Below, piece by piece: positions 1 through 5,436 of a DNA stretch of 7,044 nt. The notes below the pieces were generated by a model that ran no database searches, had not been told where the DNA came from, and saw only the letters and a program-made list of their open reading frames with translations. This DNA is from ANME-2 cluster archaeon (lineage in GTDB: Archaea; Halobacteriota; Methanosarcinia; Methanosarcinales; Methanocomedenaceae), in NCBI GenBank assembly GCA_022353185.1, contig JAKRWB010000302.1, positions 1 through 7,044 of the forward strand. Reading direction: 5' to 3'. Made by a program: the position numbers and the translations under genes. The stretch's first letter is position 1; every line of letters starts with the position of its first letter.

Positions 1-199
1 GCATAGTGATTTAGTTTTAACAATATTTCTGGAAGTTTCAATTTAGGCGCTTTTCAGGTACTTTTCCGACAATCTCGAAAACAATAGTAACAGGCAGTAA
101 CAAGAATATCGAATAAGTGTTGGATTATTTGAGAGGCGTATTCAAGTCTAAAACAATTCGATTCAATCAATTACAATTTATTTTTATGTATAAGGGGCA

Positions 200-220
200 A
201 TGCCGCGCTTTGCGCGGTGT
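200..220. other. GC-rich hairpin in AT-rich spacer
   Basis: CCGCGC (203-208) and GCGCGG (212-217) form a perfect 6-bp stem around a TTT loop. Two G-T wobbles and an A-T pair extend it to 200-220. It lies in a strongly AT-rich stretch about 120 bases upstream of gmd copy 1. No T-run follows directly, so a terminator is not obvious. It could be a small structured RNA element or a remnant of a mobile-element end. Apart from this hairpin and the promoter-like box near 270, I see nothing convincing in 1-337 on either strand; the reading frames there are short and composition-driven. Confidence 0.4.
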
Positions 221-267
221 GTTTGCTCTGGTTTAGGTGAAATTGAACGATTTGAAATAATATCCTC

Positions 268-281
268 GAAATATATTTAAT
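268..281 (+). promoter_or_regulatory. Possible TATA box upstream of gmd copy 1
   Basis: An A/T-only run with the core ATATATTTAA (271-280) lies about 58 bases before the ATG at 338. Archaeal transcription usually starts about 25 bases after the TATA box, which would give a leader of roughly 35-40 bases. The upstream BRE element is not distinctive. The spacer is AT-rich throughout, so chance matches are likely. Confidence 0.3.
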
Positions 282-337
282 GATACGATTACATTAACAC
301 AGTATACTAACCCAACTTGCAACATGAGAATAAAACC

Positions 338-1123
338 ATGACAAAAACAGCCCTGATAACAGGAATCACAGGCCAGGACGGCGCATATCTCGCCGAGTTC
401 CTGCTTAACAAGGGATACATCGTACACGGCATAAACCACCTGTACAAAGACCCCCACGAGAGAAACGTGAATTTCTTCATGCATTACGGCGACCTGACCG
501 ATTCCACGAACCTCATCAGGATCGTCCAGGAGGTTCAGCCTGACGAGATATACAATCTGGCCGCCCAGAGTCATGTGCAGGTTTCGTTCGAGACACCTGA
601 ATATACAGCAAATTCCGATGCTCTGGGGACCCTGCGCCTTTTGGAAGCTATACGCATTCTCGCCTGTAAAAGAAAACAAAGTTCTACCAGGCCTCGACCA
701 GCGAACTCTACGGCAAGGTACAGGAGATCCCACAAAGCGAGACCACCTCCTTCTACCCAAGAAGCCCTCACGGTGCCGCCAAGTTATATGGCTACTGGGT
801 GACGGTGAACTATCGCGAGGCCTACGGCATGTTTGCGTGCAACGGTATCCTGTTCAACCATGAATCACCCATATGCGGCGAGACATTTGTGACTCGGAAG
901 ATCACGATGGCTGTGGCAGGGGAAAGGTGTTAATGAGGTTGGAGTGGATGCTGCTACCGGGGATGCTCTGGTTGAGATTGATCTGCGGTATTACAGACCT
1001 ACTGAGGTGGAGCTTTTGCTGGGAGATCCGGCGAAGGCTAAGGAGAAGCTGGGATGGGAGGCTAAGGTCGGACTTCGGGAGCTGGTGAAGATGATGGTTG
1101 AAGGGGATCTGAGGAAGTTGTAA
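338..1123 (+). pseudogene. gmd: GDP-mannose 4,6-dehydratase, decayed copy 1
   Basis: GMD converts GDP-mannose to GDP-4-keto-6-deoxymannose, the first step toward GDP-fucose, GDP-rhamnose and related sugars. The N-terminal NADP-binding motif TGITGQDGAYLAEFLL is present, as are TSELYG and the C-terminal LLGDP..AKEKLGW signature. Compared with copy 2, the gene has lost 36 bases at about 431-435, removing KRRSSSFNTERI, the arginine/serine loop that contacts NADP in the family. It carries a 1-base deletion near 662. In the restored frame there is a stop at 667-669 (expected GAA, found TAA). The catalytic Tyr of SPYGAAK is His (codon 769-771). About 213 bases after 918 are missing, taking the RDWG..DYV region. 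An extra A lies at 923-925 and a stop at 931-933. ATG at 338 matches the family start; a TTG at 317 is less likely. An enzyme is impossible. Confidence 0.93.
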
Positions 1124-1233
1124 GACTATCTCAAAATGAACGATCATAATATATTTAATTAAATACAGATTGACATGTGTTTATAACATTTAGGGACAAC
1201 TATACAATAAAGAATATTTATGATAAAAGAACA

Positions 1234-1237
1234 GAGG
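1234..1237 (+). promoter_or_regulatory. Ribosome-binding site of first UPF0175 gene
   Basis: GAGG lies seven bases before the ATG at 1245, a normal archaeal Shine-Dalgarno spacing. It supports this start for the antitoxin. The AT-rich stretch around 1147-1165 is the best upstream promoter candidate, but it is not distinctive. Confidence 0.5.
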
Positions 1238-1244
1238 CAGAAAA

Positions 1245-1505
1245 ATGAGTTCGCTTACATTAAATATACCTGATGATATTGTAGATGCGATCCATTTACC
1301 ACCAGGGGAATTGGATAGGGAACTGCACAAAGAGCTTTCATTGGCATTGTATCAGCGTGGAGTACTTTCATCTGGCAAAGCTTGTGCTCTTGCCGGGATG
1401 ACACGATGGGAGTTCGAGGAACTTTTGGGGCGGTATAAAATCAGTCGTCACTACACAGAAAAAAATTTAGATGAAGATATTGATTATGCCCGAAGCCATC
1501 AGTGA
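1245..1505 (+). CDS. UPF0175 family antitoxin (first pair)
   Basis: This 86-residue protein matches the UPF0175 pattern. An N-terminal strand-like segment (LTLNIPDDIVDAI, residues 4-16) is followed by a helical region and the family core LYQRGVLSSGKACALAGM (about 35-52). It ends with RYKISRHYTEKNLDEDI (about 64-80), the Y..E.L..DI tail typical of the family. The core resembles a small helix-turn-helix, so DNA binding and autorepression are plausible; this follows from family knowledge. UPF0175 genes very often precede DUF3368 PIN-like toxins, and here the stop overlaps the next gene. It sits 121 bases after the dead gmd copy 1, with its own ribosome-binding site. It shares family and architecture with the antitoxin at 3369 but has clearly diverged from it. 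It looks intact. Confidence 0.85.
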   Translation: MSSLTLNIPDDIVDAIHLPPGELDRELHKELSLALYQRGVLSSGKACALAGMTRWEFEELLGRYKISRHYTEKNLDEDIDYARSHQ

Positions 1506-1986
1506 TTCATCTACGTTGATCCATACTGCAGGAATAGGCTGCCTGGAGGTTTTGAAAGGATTTTATAATAAAATTCTCATTACGCCTGGTGTATGGAAGG
1601 AGGTTGTTGAAGAGGGACATGGAAGACCCGGGGCTCTTGAGGTAAAGGAAGCCTGCAGTTCGGGTTGGGTGAAGATCATGGCACCTACGAATGAATCTGT
1701 GGTTCTATTGCTTAAGCGGGAATTACATACAGGAGAGGCTGAGACTATTGCGCTGGCTATTGAGCAGCATCCTGACGTGGTTTTTCTGGATGAGTCCGAA
1801 GCAAGAAGGGTGGCAAAGCTGTATGGATTGAGGATAACCGGGATTATTGGTATTTTGATCCGTGCGAAGTCTGAAGGCAAGATTGTGTCACTTCGGGATG
1901 AATTAGATAAACTTCGTAACGAGGCAGGATTTTGGATTGATGATGAATTATACAACCGGGTTTTACAATCAGTGGCAGAGGAATAA
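1486..1986 (+). CDS. DUF3368 PIN-like toxin (first pair)
   Basis: Predicted PIN-fold ribonuclease toxin of the DUF3368 family, 166 residues from the ATG at 1486. That start places the first acidic residue (D7 in ISDSSTLI) near the N-terminus, as in the paralogue at 3629. An in-frame ATG at 1471 would add five residues and cannot be excluded. The PIN-type acidic set is visible: D7, E39 in VWKEVVEEG, E84/E86 in HTGEAETIALA, and D102 in VVFLDESEARRVA. The segment GHGRPGALEV is a family hallmark. With the 1486 start it overlaps the antitoxin stop by 20 bases, suggesting coupled translation. The natural RNA target cannot be read from the sequence. The reading frame is complete, so it is probably functional. 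Confidence 0.85.
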   Translation: MPEAISDSSTLIHTAGIGCLEVLKGFYNKILITPGVWKEVVEEGHGRPGALEVKEACSSGWVKIMAPTNESVVLLLKRELHTGEAETIALAIEQHPDVVFLDESEARRVAKLYGLRITGIIGILIRAKSEGKIVSLRDELDKLRNEAGFWIDDELYNRVLQSVAEE

Positions 1987-2030
1987 TTTCATGTATAGTA
2001 CATATCTGTGTAATTCTTTGAATTTAGCTG

Positions 2031-2062
2031 AGTTAACTAACGTATGTCGGAACACGTTAACT
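2031..2062. repeat. Inverted repeat after the first TA pair
   Basis: AGTTAAC (2031-2037) and GTTAACT (2056-2062) are perfect inverted copies separated by 18 bases, and AACGT/ACGTT offers an alternative internal pairing. It lies about 45 bases after the toxin stop and just before the epimerase-like remnant. It could be a weak terminator hairpin, an operator or a junction scar; the sequence does not decide. Confidence 0.35.
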
Positions 2063-2068
2063 TTATTA

Positions 2069-2122
2069 TTGAAAATCGTCTCCATCGTCGGCGTCCGCCC
2101 CAAGTCCATCAAATTTGTGCAG
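2069..2122 (+). pseudogene. 5' remnant of a UDP-GlcNAc 2-epimerase-like gene
   Basis: Starting at a TTG, the translation LKIVSIVGVRPKSIKFVQ closely resembles the N-terminus of WecB/MnaA-type UDP-N-acetylglucosamine 2-epimerases (typically M-K-I-V-S-I-V-G-A-R-P-Q-F-I-K). That enzyme makes UDP-ManNAc for surface glycans. TTG replaces the expected initiator ATG, and the similarity stops after about 18 codons of a family that usually has about 350-400. The next stretch (2123-2218) reads openly in another frame, with SEQYRDLLLKAGCEVAVF before a stop at 2216-2218. I could not assign that stretch; it may be a fragment of a different gene joined here. The C-ending codons resemble those of the gmd 5' end. 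Assignment rests on one short motif. Confidence 0.5.
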
Positions 2123-2223
2123 GGGGTCCGCCGTCTGAGCAGTACAGAGATCTGCTGCTAAAGGCTGGGTGTGAGGTTGCGGTCTTTCCCCGATATTATT
2201 CAATGCAATCAATATAATAACCA

Positions 2224-2249
2224 TATATAATATCACAATCACGAAAGGT
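2224..2249 (+). promoter_or_regulatory. Promoter/RBS region of gmd copy 2
   Basis: TATATAATAT (2224-2233) and a second A/T box (2211-2220) precede AAAGGT (2244-2249), a plausible ribosome-binding site seven bases before the ATG at 2257. With the upstream box, the transcript would start near 2240 and keep the RBS. With the downstream box, it would be almost leaderless. The region is unlike the leaders of copies 1 and 3. Confidence 0.35.
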
Positions 2250-2256
2250 AATAGTC

Positions 2257-3290
2257 ATGACCAGAACAGCCTTAATCACCGGAATCACAGGCCAGGACGG
2301 CGCATACCTCGCCGAGTTCCTGCTGAATAAAGGATACATCGTACACGGCATAAAGCGGAGATCGTCCTCGTTCAACACCGAGCGTATAAACCACCTGTAC
2401 AAAGACCCGCACGAGCGGAACGTGAATTTCTTCATGCATTATGGCGATCTGACCGATTTCACAAACCTGATCAGGATCGTCCAGGAGGTTCAGCCTGACG
2501 AGATTTACAACCTGGCCGCCCAGAGCCATGTGCAGGTTTCCTTCGAAACACCGGAATACACCGCAAATTCCGATGCTCTGGGGACCCTGCGACTGTTAGA
2601 AGCCATACGCATCCTCGCCTGGAAAAGAAGACAAAGTTCTACTAGGCCTCGACCAGCGAACTCTATGGCAAGGTGCAGGAGATCCCGCAAAGCGAGACCA
2701 CCCCCTTCTATCCCAGAAGCCCTTACGGTGCCGCCAAGTTATATGGCTACTGGGTCACGGTGAACTACCGGGAAGCCTACGGTATGTTCGCGTGCAACGG
2801 CATCCTGTTCAACCATGAATCGCCTATCCACGGCGAGACTTTTGTGACACGAAAGATCACGATGGCAGTTGCAAAAATAAAGAAGGGGCTGCAGAATAAA
2901 CTTTATCTCGGTAATCTGGATGCTAAACGGGACTGGGGATTTGCCGGGGATTATGTGGAAGCGATGTGGCTCATGCTCCAGCAGGATGAGCCTGAGGATT
3001 TTGTGATTGCGACCGGGAAGACGCATTCTGTGCGGGAGTTTGTGGAGCTTGCGTTCGGGGAGGTCGGGATTAAGATCGAGTGGCGCGGGGAAGGTGTGGA
3101 TGAGGTTGGAGTGGATGCTGCTACCGGTGATGCTCTGGTTGAGATTGATCCACGGTATTACAGGCCTACTGAGATAGAGCTCTTGCTGGGAGATCCTACG
3201 AAGGCTAAGGAGAAGCTGGGATGGGAGGCTAAGGTTGGATTTGAGGAACTGGTGAAGACGATGATGGAAGGGGATTTGAAATATTTGTAA
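2257..3290 (+). pseudogene. gmd: GDP-mannose 4,6-dehydratase, frameshifted copy 2
   Basis: Adding one base gives 344 codons plus stop, close to the usual GMD length. The N-terminal part (2257-2616) has TGITGQDGAYLAEF, the KRRSSSFNTERI cofactor loop and PDEIYNLAAQSHV. A G appears lost near 2617: ATC-CTC-GCC-TGG stands where the family's I-L-G-L-E-K-K-T needs one more base. In the restored frame, the Gln of FYQASTSELYG is TAG (2643-2645). The rest is open to 3290, with TSELYG, the catalytic SPYGAAK (Tyr and Lys kept), FNHESP, RDWGFAGDYVEAMW and DPRYYRP. A GTG at 2673 could start a 205-residue C-terminal piece, but it would lack the nucleotide-binding domain. GDLTDF replaces GDLTDS seen in copies 1 and 3. 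Reverting the frameshift alone would not rescue it. The next gene, an antitoxin, starts 78 bases downstream. Confidence 0.93.
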
Positions 3291-3310
3291 ATATTTTGAT
3301 CAGCAATGGA

Positions 3311-3361
3311 AGAATATATCTACTTTGAATATAGGTATTTAAAATAAGTTGAAACTGGTGA
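3311..3361 (+). promoter_or_regulatory. Promoter and GGTGA RBS of second UPF0175 gene
   Basis: AGAATATATC (3311-3320) is a TATA-like box that would place the transcript start near 3343. GGTGA (3357-3361), a classic archaeal Shine-Dalgarno, lies seven bases before the ATG at 3369. An out-of-frame ATG-TAA at 3364 lies between them. The spacing fits a short-leader transcript independent of the dead gmd upstream. Confidence 0.45.
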
Positions 3362-3368
3362 AAATGTA

Positions 3369-3632
3369 ATGGAAACAATATCTGTCGATTTGCCCGGTGA
3401 TCTAATAAATATATTTAAAATAAGAGAGAGGGATTTTCCATTTGTTATTCGTGAGACGTTATCAATAGAACTTTATAGAGAAGGTCTTATATCAATTGGA
3501 AAAGCTGCAGAAATAGCTGGTATTTCCATATGGAAAATGCAAGAAATCTTGGCAAACAGAAAAGTACCAATTCATTATTATCCTGAGGACCTTGAAAAGG
3601 ATATTCGCACTTTGAAGAAGGTTCTGAAGTGA
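3369..3632 (+). CDS. UPF0175 family antitoxin (second pair)
   Basis: This 87-residue UPF0175 protein has the same order as the one at 1245. An N-terminal strand (ISVDLPGDLINIF) is followed by the core LYREGLISIGKAAEIAGIS (about 37-55) and the tail KVPIHYYPEDLEKDI (about 69-83). The helix-turn-helix-like core suggests it binds its own promoter as well as the toxin; that is family inference. The start is fixed by GGTGA seven bases upstream. Its last bases overlap the toxin start in GTGA, a four-base overlap that implies translational coupling. Codons are more AT-rich than in the first pair, so the two pairs are not a recent duplication even though both follow a gmd copy. Confidence 0.85.
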   Translation: METISVDLPGDLINIFKIRERDFPFVIRETLSIELYREGLISIGKAAEIAGISIWKMQEILANRKVPIHYYPEDLEKDIRTLKKVLK

Positions 3633-4117
3633 TCGTTGTTTCTGATTCTGGTCCTCTGATTGCACTCTCCAAAATAAAGCATCTGGATATATTAGAGAAA
3701 ATTTTTGGAGATATAATCATACCAGAGGCTGTCTGGATAGAAGTGGTAGAAAATGGGGACGGAAGACCAGGCGCTGAAGATGTCAGAAAATCTCCCTGGA
3801 TAAAAGTAAATAAAGTAAAAAATCAGATTGGTATTGAAGCTCTGAAACATGAAATTGGCATCGGGAAATCTGAAGCGATCATTCTTGCGATGGAATTGAA
3901 TGCAAATATCATTCTCATCGATGATAAAATAGCAAGAGGGATTGCAGGTTCTATGGGGTTAAAAGTTGCAGGGACACTATCAATTATTTATGAGGCAATC
4001 GATAATAAACTTATAAATGAAAACTTCAACGAAATTATTAAGACAATGAGGAAAAACAACATCTGGATAAGCGACGAAATTATAGATATAATTGAAAAAG
4101 ATGGATTACAGATATGA
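3629..4117 (+). CDS. DUF3368 PIN-like toxin (second pair)
   Basis: This 162-residue predicted PIN-fold ribonuclease starts at a GTG overlapping the antitoxin stop. The putative metal-binding acids are D6 (VVSDSGPLIALSK), E38 (VWIEVVE), E82 (GIGKSEAIILAMEL) and D98/D99 (ILIDDKIARGIA). The family segment NGDGRPGAEDV is present at about 42-52. All expected acids are in place and the frame is complete, so an active toxin neutralised by the UPF0175 partner is the likely reading. No ATG fits: the GTG gives the family-standard start five residues before the first Asp. Its own stop overlaps a very short reading frame at 4114. Confidence 0.87.
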   Translation: MIVVSDSGPLIALSKIKHLDILEKIFGDIIIPEAVWIEVVENGDGRPGAEDVRKSPWIKVNKVKNQIGIEALKHEIGIGKSEAIILAMELNANIILIDDKIARGIAGSMGLKVAGTLSIIYEAIDNKLINENFNEIIKTMRKNNIWISDEIIDIIEKDGLQI

Positions 4118-4173
4118 GATTCCACGAATTTGGCGCACTTGAAGCCAGAATAACATACAATATTAATTTATAG
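4114..4173 (+). CDS. Tiny ORF coupled to DUF3368 toxin stop
   Basis: An ATG overlaps the toxin stop as ATGA and opens a 19-codon frame (MRFHEFGALEARITYNINL) ending in TAG. The four-base overlap copies the arrangement used for real genes in this window. The peptide is unrecognised and could equally be chance or the start of a lost gene. The following spacer to 4217 shows nothing else I can support. Confidence 0.15.
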   Translation: MRFHEFGALEARITYNINL

Positions 4174-4217
4174 CTTCCCGGAGCATCGTAAAATCCCAGG
4201 CAACCAACAGACCACAA

Positions 4218-4554
4218 AATCATTATAATAACGAAAATTCATTCTTTCTCGTTTACTCATAAAAACATGTTCAAACTAAATACCTTCTTCTCACGCATCA
4301 TGTCCATCGAGCCGATACGGCGGCAGAGCATAGTGTCGCTTATCTGGCAGATCGCATTTACATTCATCGGTTTTTTAAGTACGATGTATTTCGCACATGC
4401 AGTGGGTGCAGGTGTTCTGGGTGCGTATTTCCTTTTTGTGGCATATTTCAGCATCATAGGTCTTATGACCGACGGCGGTTTTGGTGGTGCCGCAATCAAG
4501 CGCATCAGTGAGGGGGAAGAATCTGATGCATATTTCAGTGCATTTGTCGCACTG
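4218..4554 (+). repeat. Direct repeat, flippase 5' segment, copy A
   Basis: This segment is closely similar to 5437-5772, in the same orientation. Similarity starts in the leader (AATCATTA, then AACGAAAATTCAT about 37 bases before the ATG) and runs through codon 96 of the flippase frame. Inclusion of the leader shows the duplicated unit carried its upstream region, unlike the gmd repeats. Confidence 0.85.
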
Positions 4555-4629
4555 CGTTCTGTTTTTGTAACAGTAGTTGTTGTCGTACTTATCGTATTTC
4601 GAAGCTATTTTATAAATCAAAGCAGATAG
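4267..4629 (+). pseudogene. Truncated polysaccharide flippase, fragment A
   Basis: This 120-codon frame is the N-terminus of a Wzx/RfbX-type membrane protein of the MOP superfamily, which flips lipid-linked oligosaccharides across the membrane. It has a basic cytoplasmic start (residues 1-20). Three hydrophobic segments follow at about 21-43, 46-68 and 95-115. Between the second and third lies TDGGFGGAAIKRISEGEE, typical of the loop after TM2 in this family. Full-length members have about 400-500 residues and 12-14 segments, so about three quarters is missing. After about residue 115 the frame runs into unrelated AT-rich sequence and stops, with hicB beginning 79 bases later. No clear RBS precedes the ATG. 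A transporting function is not credible; a short membrane peptide could still be made. Confidence 0.85.
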
Positions 4630-4654
4630 AAAAGATAGAGAGCAAAATTACAAG

Positions 4655-4703
4655 TATAATTATATAGTAGAATTGGGAATAATAAAATAGATATTTCTGA
4701 GGA
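4655..4703 (+). promoter_or_regulatory. hicBA promoter and RBS
   Basis: TATAATTATATAG (4655-4667) is a good TATA box, predicting a start near 4690. GAGGA (4699-4703) then falls inside the transcript, five bases before the hicB ATG at 4709. The geometry (TATA, start, RBS, ATG) is the most consistent promoter in the window. Confidence 0.5.
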
Positions 4704-4708
4704 AAATA

Positions 4709-4924
4709 ATGAAATTAGAAATCGTATTAGAGCAAGAAGATAATGGAACATATTCCGTACACTGTCCGGCTTTGAAAGGTTGTCATTCTCAGGGTGATAC
4801 GAGAGAAGAGGCACTTATCAATATTCAAGAAGCTATTCAATTGTATTTAGAAGTTGCCAATGAAAAAGCGAGAGAAATAATAGTACATCATCCAAAAAGC
4901 ATAGCTATTGAGATAGCTGTATGA
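4709..4924 (+). CDS. hicB: HicB-like antitoxin
   Basis: This 71-residue protein matches the short HicB/UPF0150 fold. MKLEIVLEQEDNGTYSVHCP is followed by the hallmark ALKGCHSQGDTREEALINI (about 21-39), then an amphipathic helix EAIQLYLEVANEK. It has the partial RNase-H-like domain that blocks HicA and lacks the C-terminal DNA-binding domain of longer HicB proteins. Autoregulation would therefore need another route or the complex itself. GAGGA five bases upstream fixes the start. It overlaps hicA by four bases (ATGA), the usual tight coupling. The order antitoxin-then-toxin is common in this short HicB type. It lies directly after flippase fragment A and before fragment B. Confidence 0.9.
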   Translation: MKLEIVLEQEDNGTYSVHCPALKGCHSQGDTREEALINIQEAIQLYLEVANEKAREIIVHHPKSIAIEIAV

Positions 4925-5148
4925 CAGAAATGAGATTGTTACCTGTATCAGGAAAGCAAATGGTGAAAGTTTTTGGCAAAATCGGATACAAGGTAGAGAG
5001 GCAGAAAGGCAGTCATATTGTAATGTCAAAGGAAGATGTTATTCTTGTGATACCGAATCATAAAACCGTATCTAAAGGAACGGAAAGGGATTTAATAAAA
5101 GATGCAGGACTTACTGTTGAGCAGTTTAATAAATTACTGAATAAATAG
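4921..5148 (+). CDS. hicA: HicA family mRNA interferase toxin
   Basis: This 75-residue HicA protein is a small double-stranded-RNA-binding-like fold that cleaves mRNA when free of HicB. The signature runs LPVSGKQMVKVFGKIGYKV (about 7-25), then RQKGSHIVM, which carries the conserved catalytic His in G-S-H. After that come VILVIPNHKTVSKGT and a C-terminal helix (DAGLTVEQFNKLLNK). Length and motif order are normal for the family. An internal ATG at 4930 would remove only the first three residues. The ATGA overlap with hicB favours 4921. The catalytic His is retained, so it is probably active. Confidence 0.92.
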   Translation: MTEMRLLPVSGKQMVKVFGKIGYKVERQKGSHIVMSKEDVILVIPNHKTVSKGTERDLIKDAGLTVEQFNKLLNK

Positions 5149-5436
5149 ATATGAGTAGGTATGCTCATGGCTGATTACATGGTATTTATATTTTCACAGA
5201 TTCACATAGATTTTTCTTACATAATGTATGCCGCCCGGAGCCCTCTGTGACTGATAATCTATCCTGCGCCACATATATATCTAAAACACCGCAAAGAACG
5301 CAAAGAAAACGACAACAACGAACTCAAAACTAACTCTCAGAGAGTTCGTATCAGTTCGTTTAAGTTCCCTGTTTACAACATACCAGAATTTCAATAGACC
5401 ATAATTTATTTACCAGATTATATGAATATAAGACTG
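5149..5436. other. Spacer between HicA and flippase fragment B
   Basis: I see no coding sequence here. The spacer contains a small hairpin (ATGAG 5151-5155, CTCAT 5164-5168) right after the hicA stop and a short repeated motif (TTCACAGA near 5194, TTCACATAGA at 5201). It also has a purine-rich tract with GCAAAG repeated at about 5291-5306 and a nested inverted repeat at 5317-5360. The mixed short repeats suggest accumulated insertion or deletion scars. Confidence 0.5.
5317..5360. repeat. Nested inverted repeat
   Basis: The outer arms AACGAACT (5317-5324) and AGTTCGTT (5353-5360) are perfect 8-base inverted copies. Inside them, AACTCT (5332-5337) and AGAGTT (5341-5346) form a second stem with a CAG loop. 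The two stems are co-axial, with short internal loops of seven and six bases between them. No T-run follows, so it is not a standard terminator. Possibilities are a structured RNA, a protein-binding palindrome, or the trace of a small mobile element. It sits in non-coding DNA between two TA modules. Confidence 0.55.

Noticed and set aside
86..102. AGTAACA direct repeat (86-92 and 96-102) as a CRISPR or operator
   Set aside because: There are only two short copies, with no array, no cas genes and no adjacent promoter logic.
1..200. Truncated gene on the - strand at the left edge
   Set aside because: Short hydrophobic frames exist, but they are composition-driven, lack starts and match no family I recognise.
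573..863. Out-of-phase open frames inside gmd copies 1 and 2 (also 873-1088 and the - strand frames 571-771 and 2272-2690)
   Set aside because: They are shadows of the gmd coding sequence in other frames. Their peptides are rich in Arg, Cys and Trp and match no family.
1937..2161. A 74-codon gene starting inside the first DUF3368 toxin
   Set aside because: Its first part overlaps the toxin out of frame and its middle is AT-rich spacer. Only the epimerase-like piece near 2069 is meaningful.
2643..2645. TAG read as pyrrolysine
   Set aside because: The position is a conserved Gln next to the active-site segment ASTSELYG, CAG to TAG is a single change, and the upstream part is already out of frame. 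Nothing in the window indicates pyrrolysine decoding.
2610..2650. Programmed -1 frameshift producing full-length GMD from copy 2
   Set aside because: There is no X-XXY-YYZ slippery heptamer in frame, and the -1 frame hits TAG at 2643 shortly after. In copy 1 the equivalent frame hits TAA at 667. Both also carry other changes.
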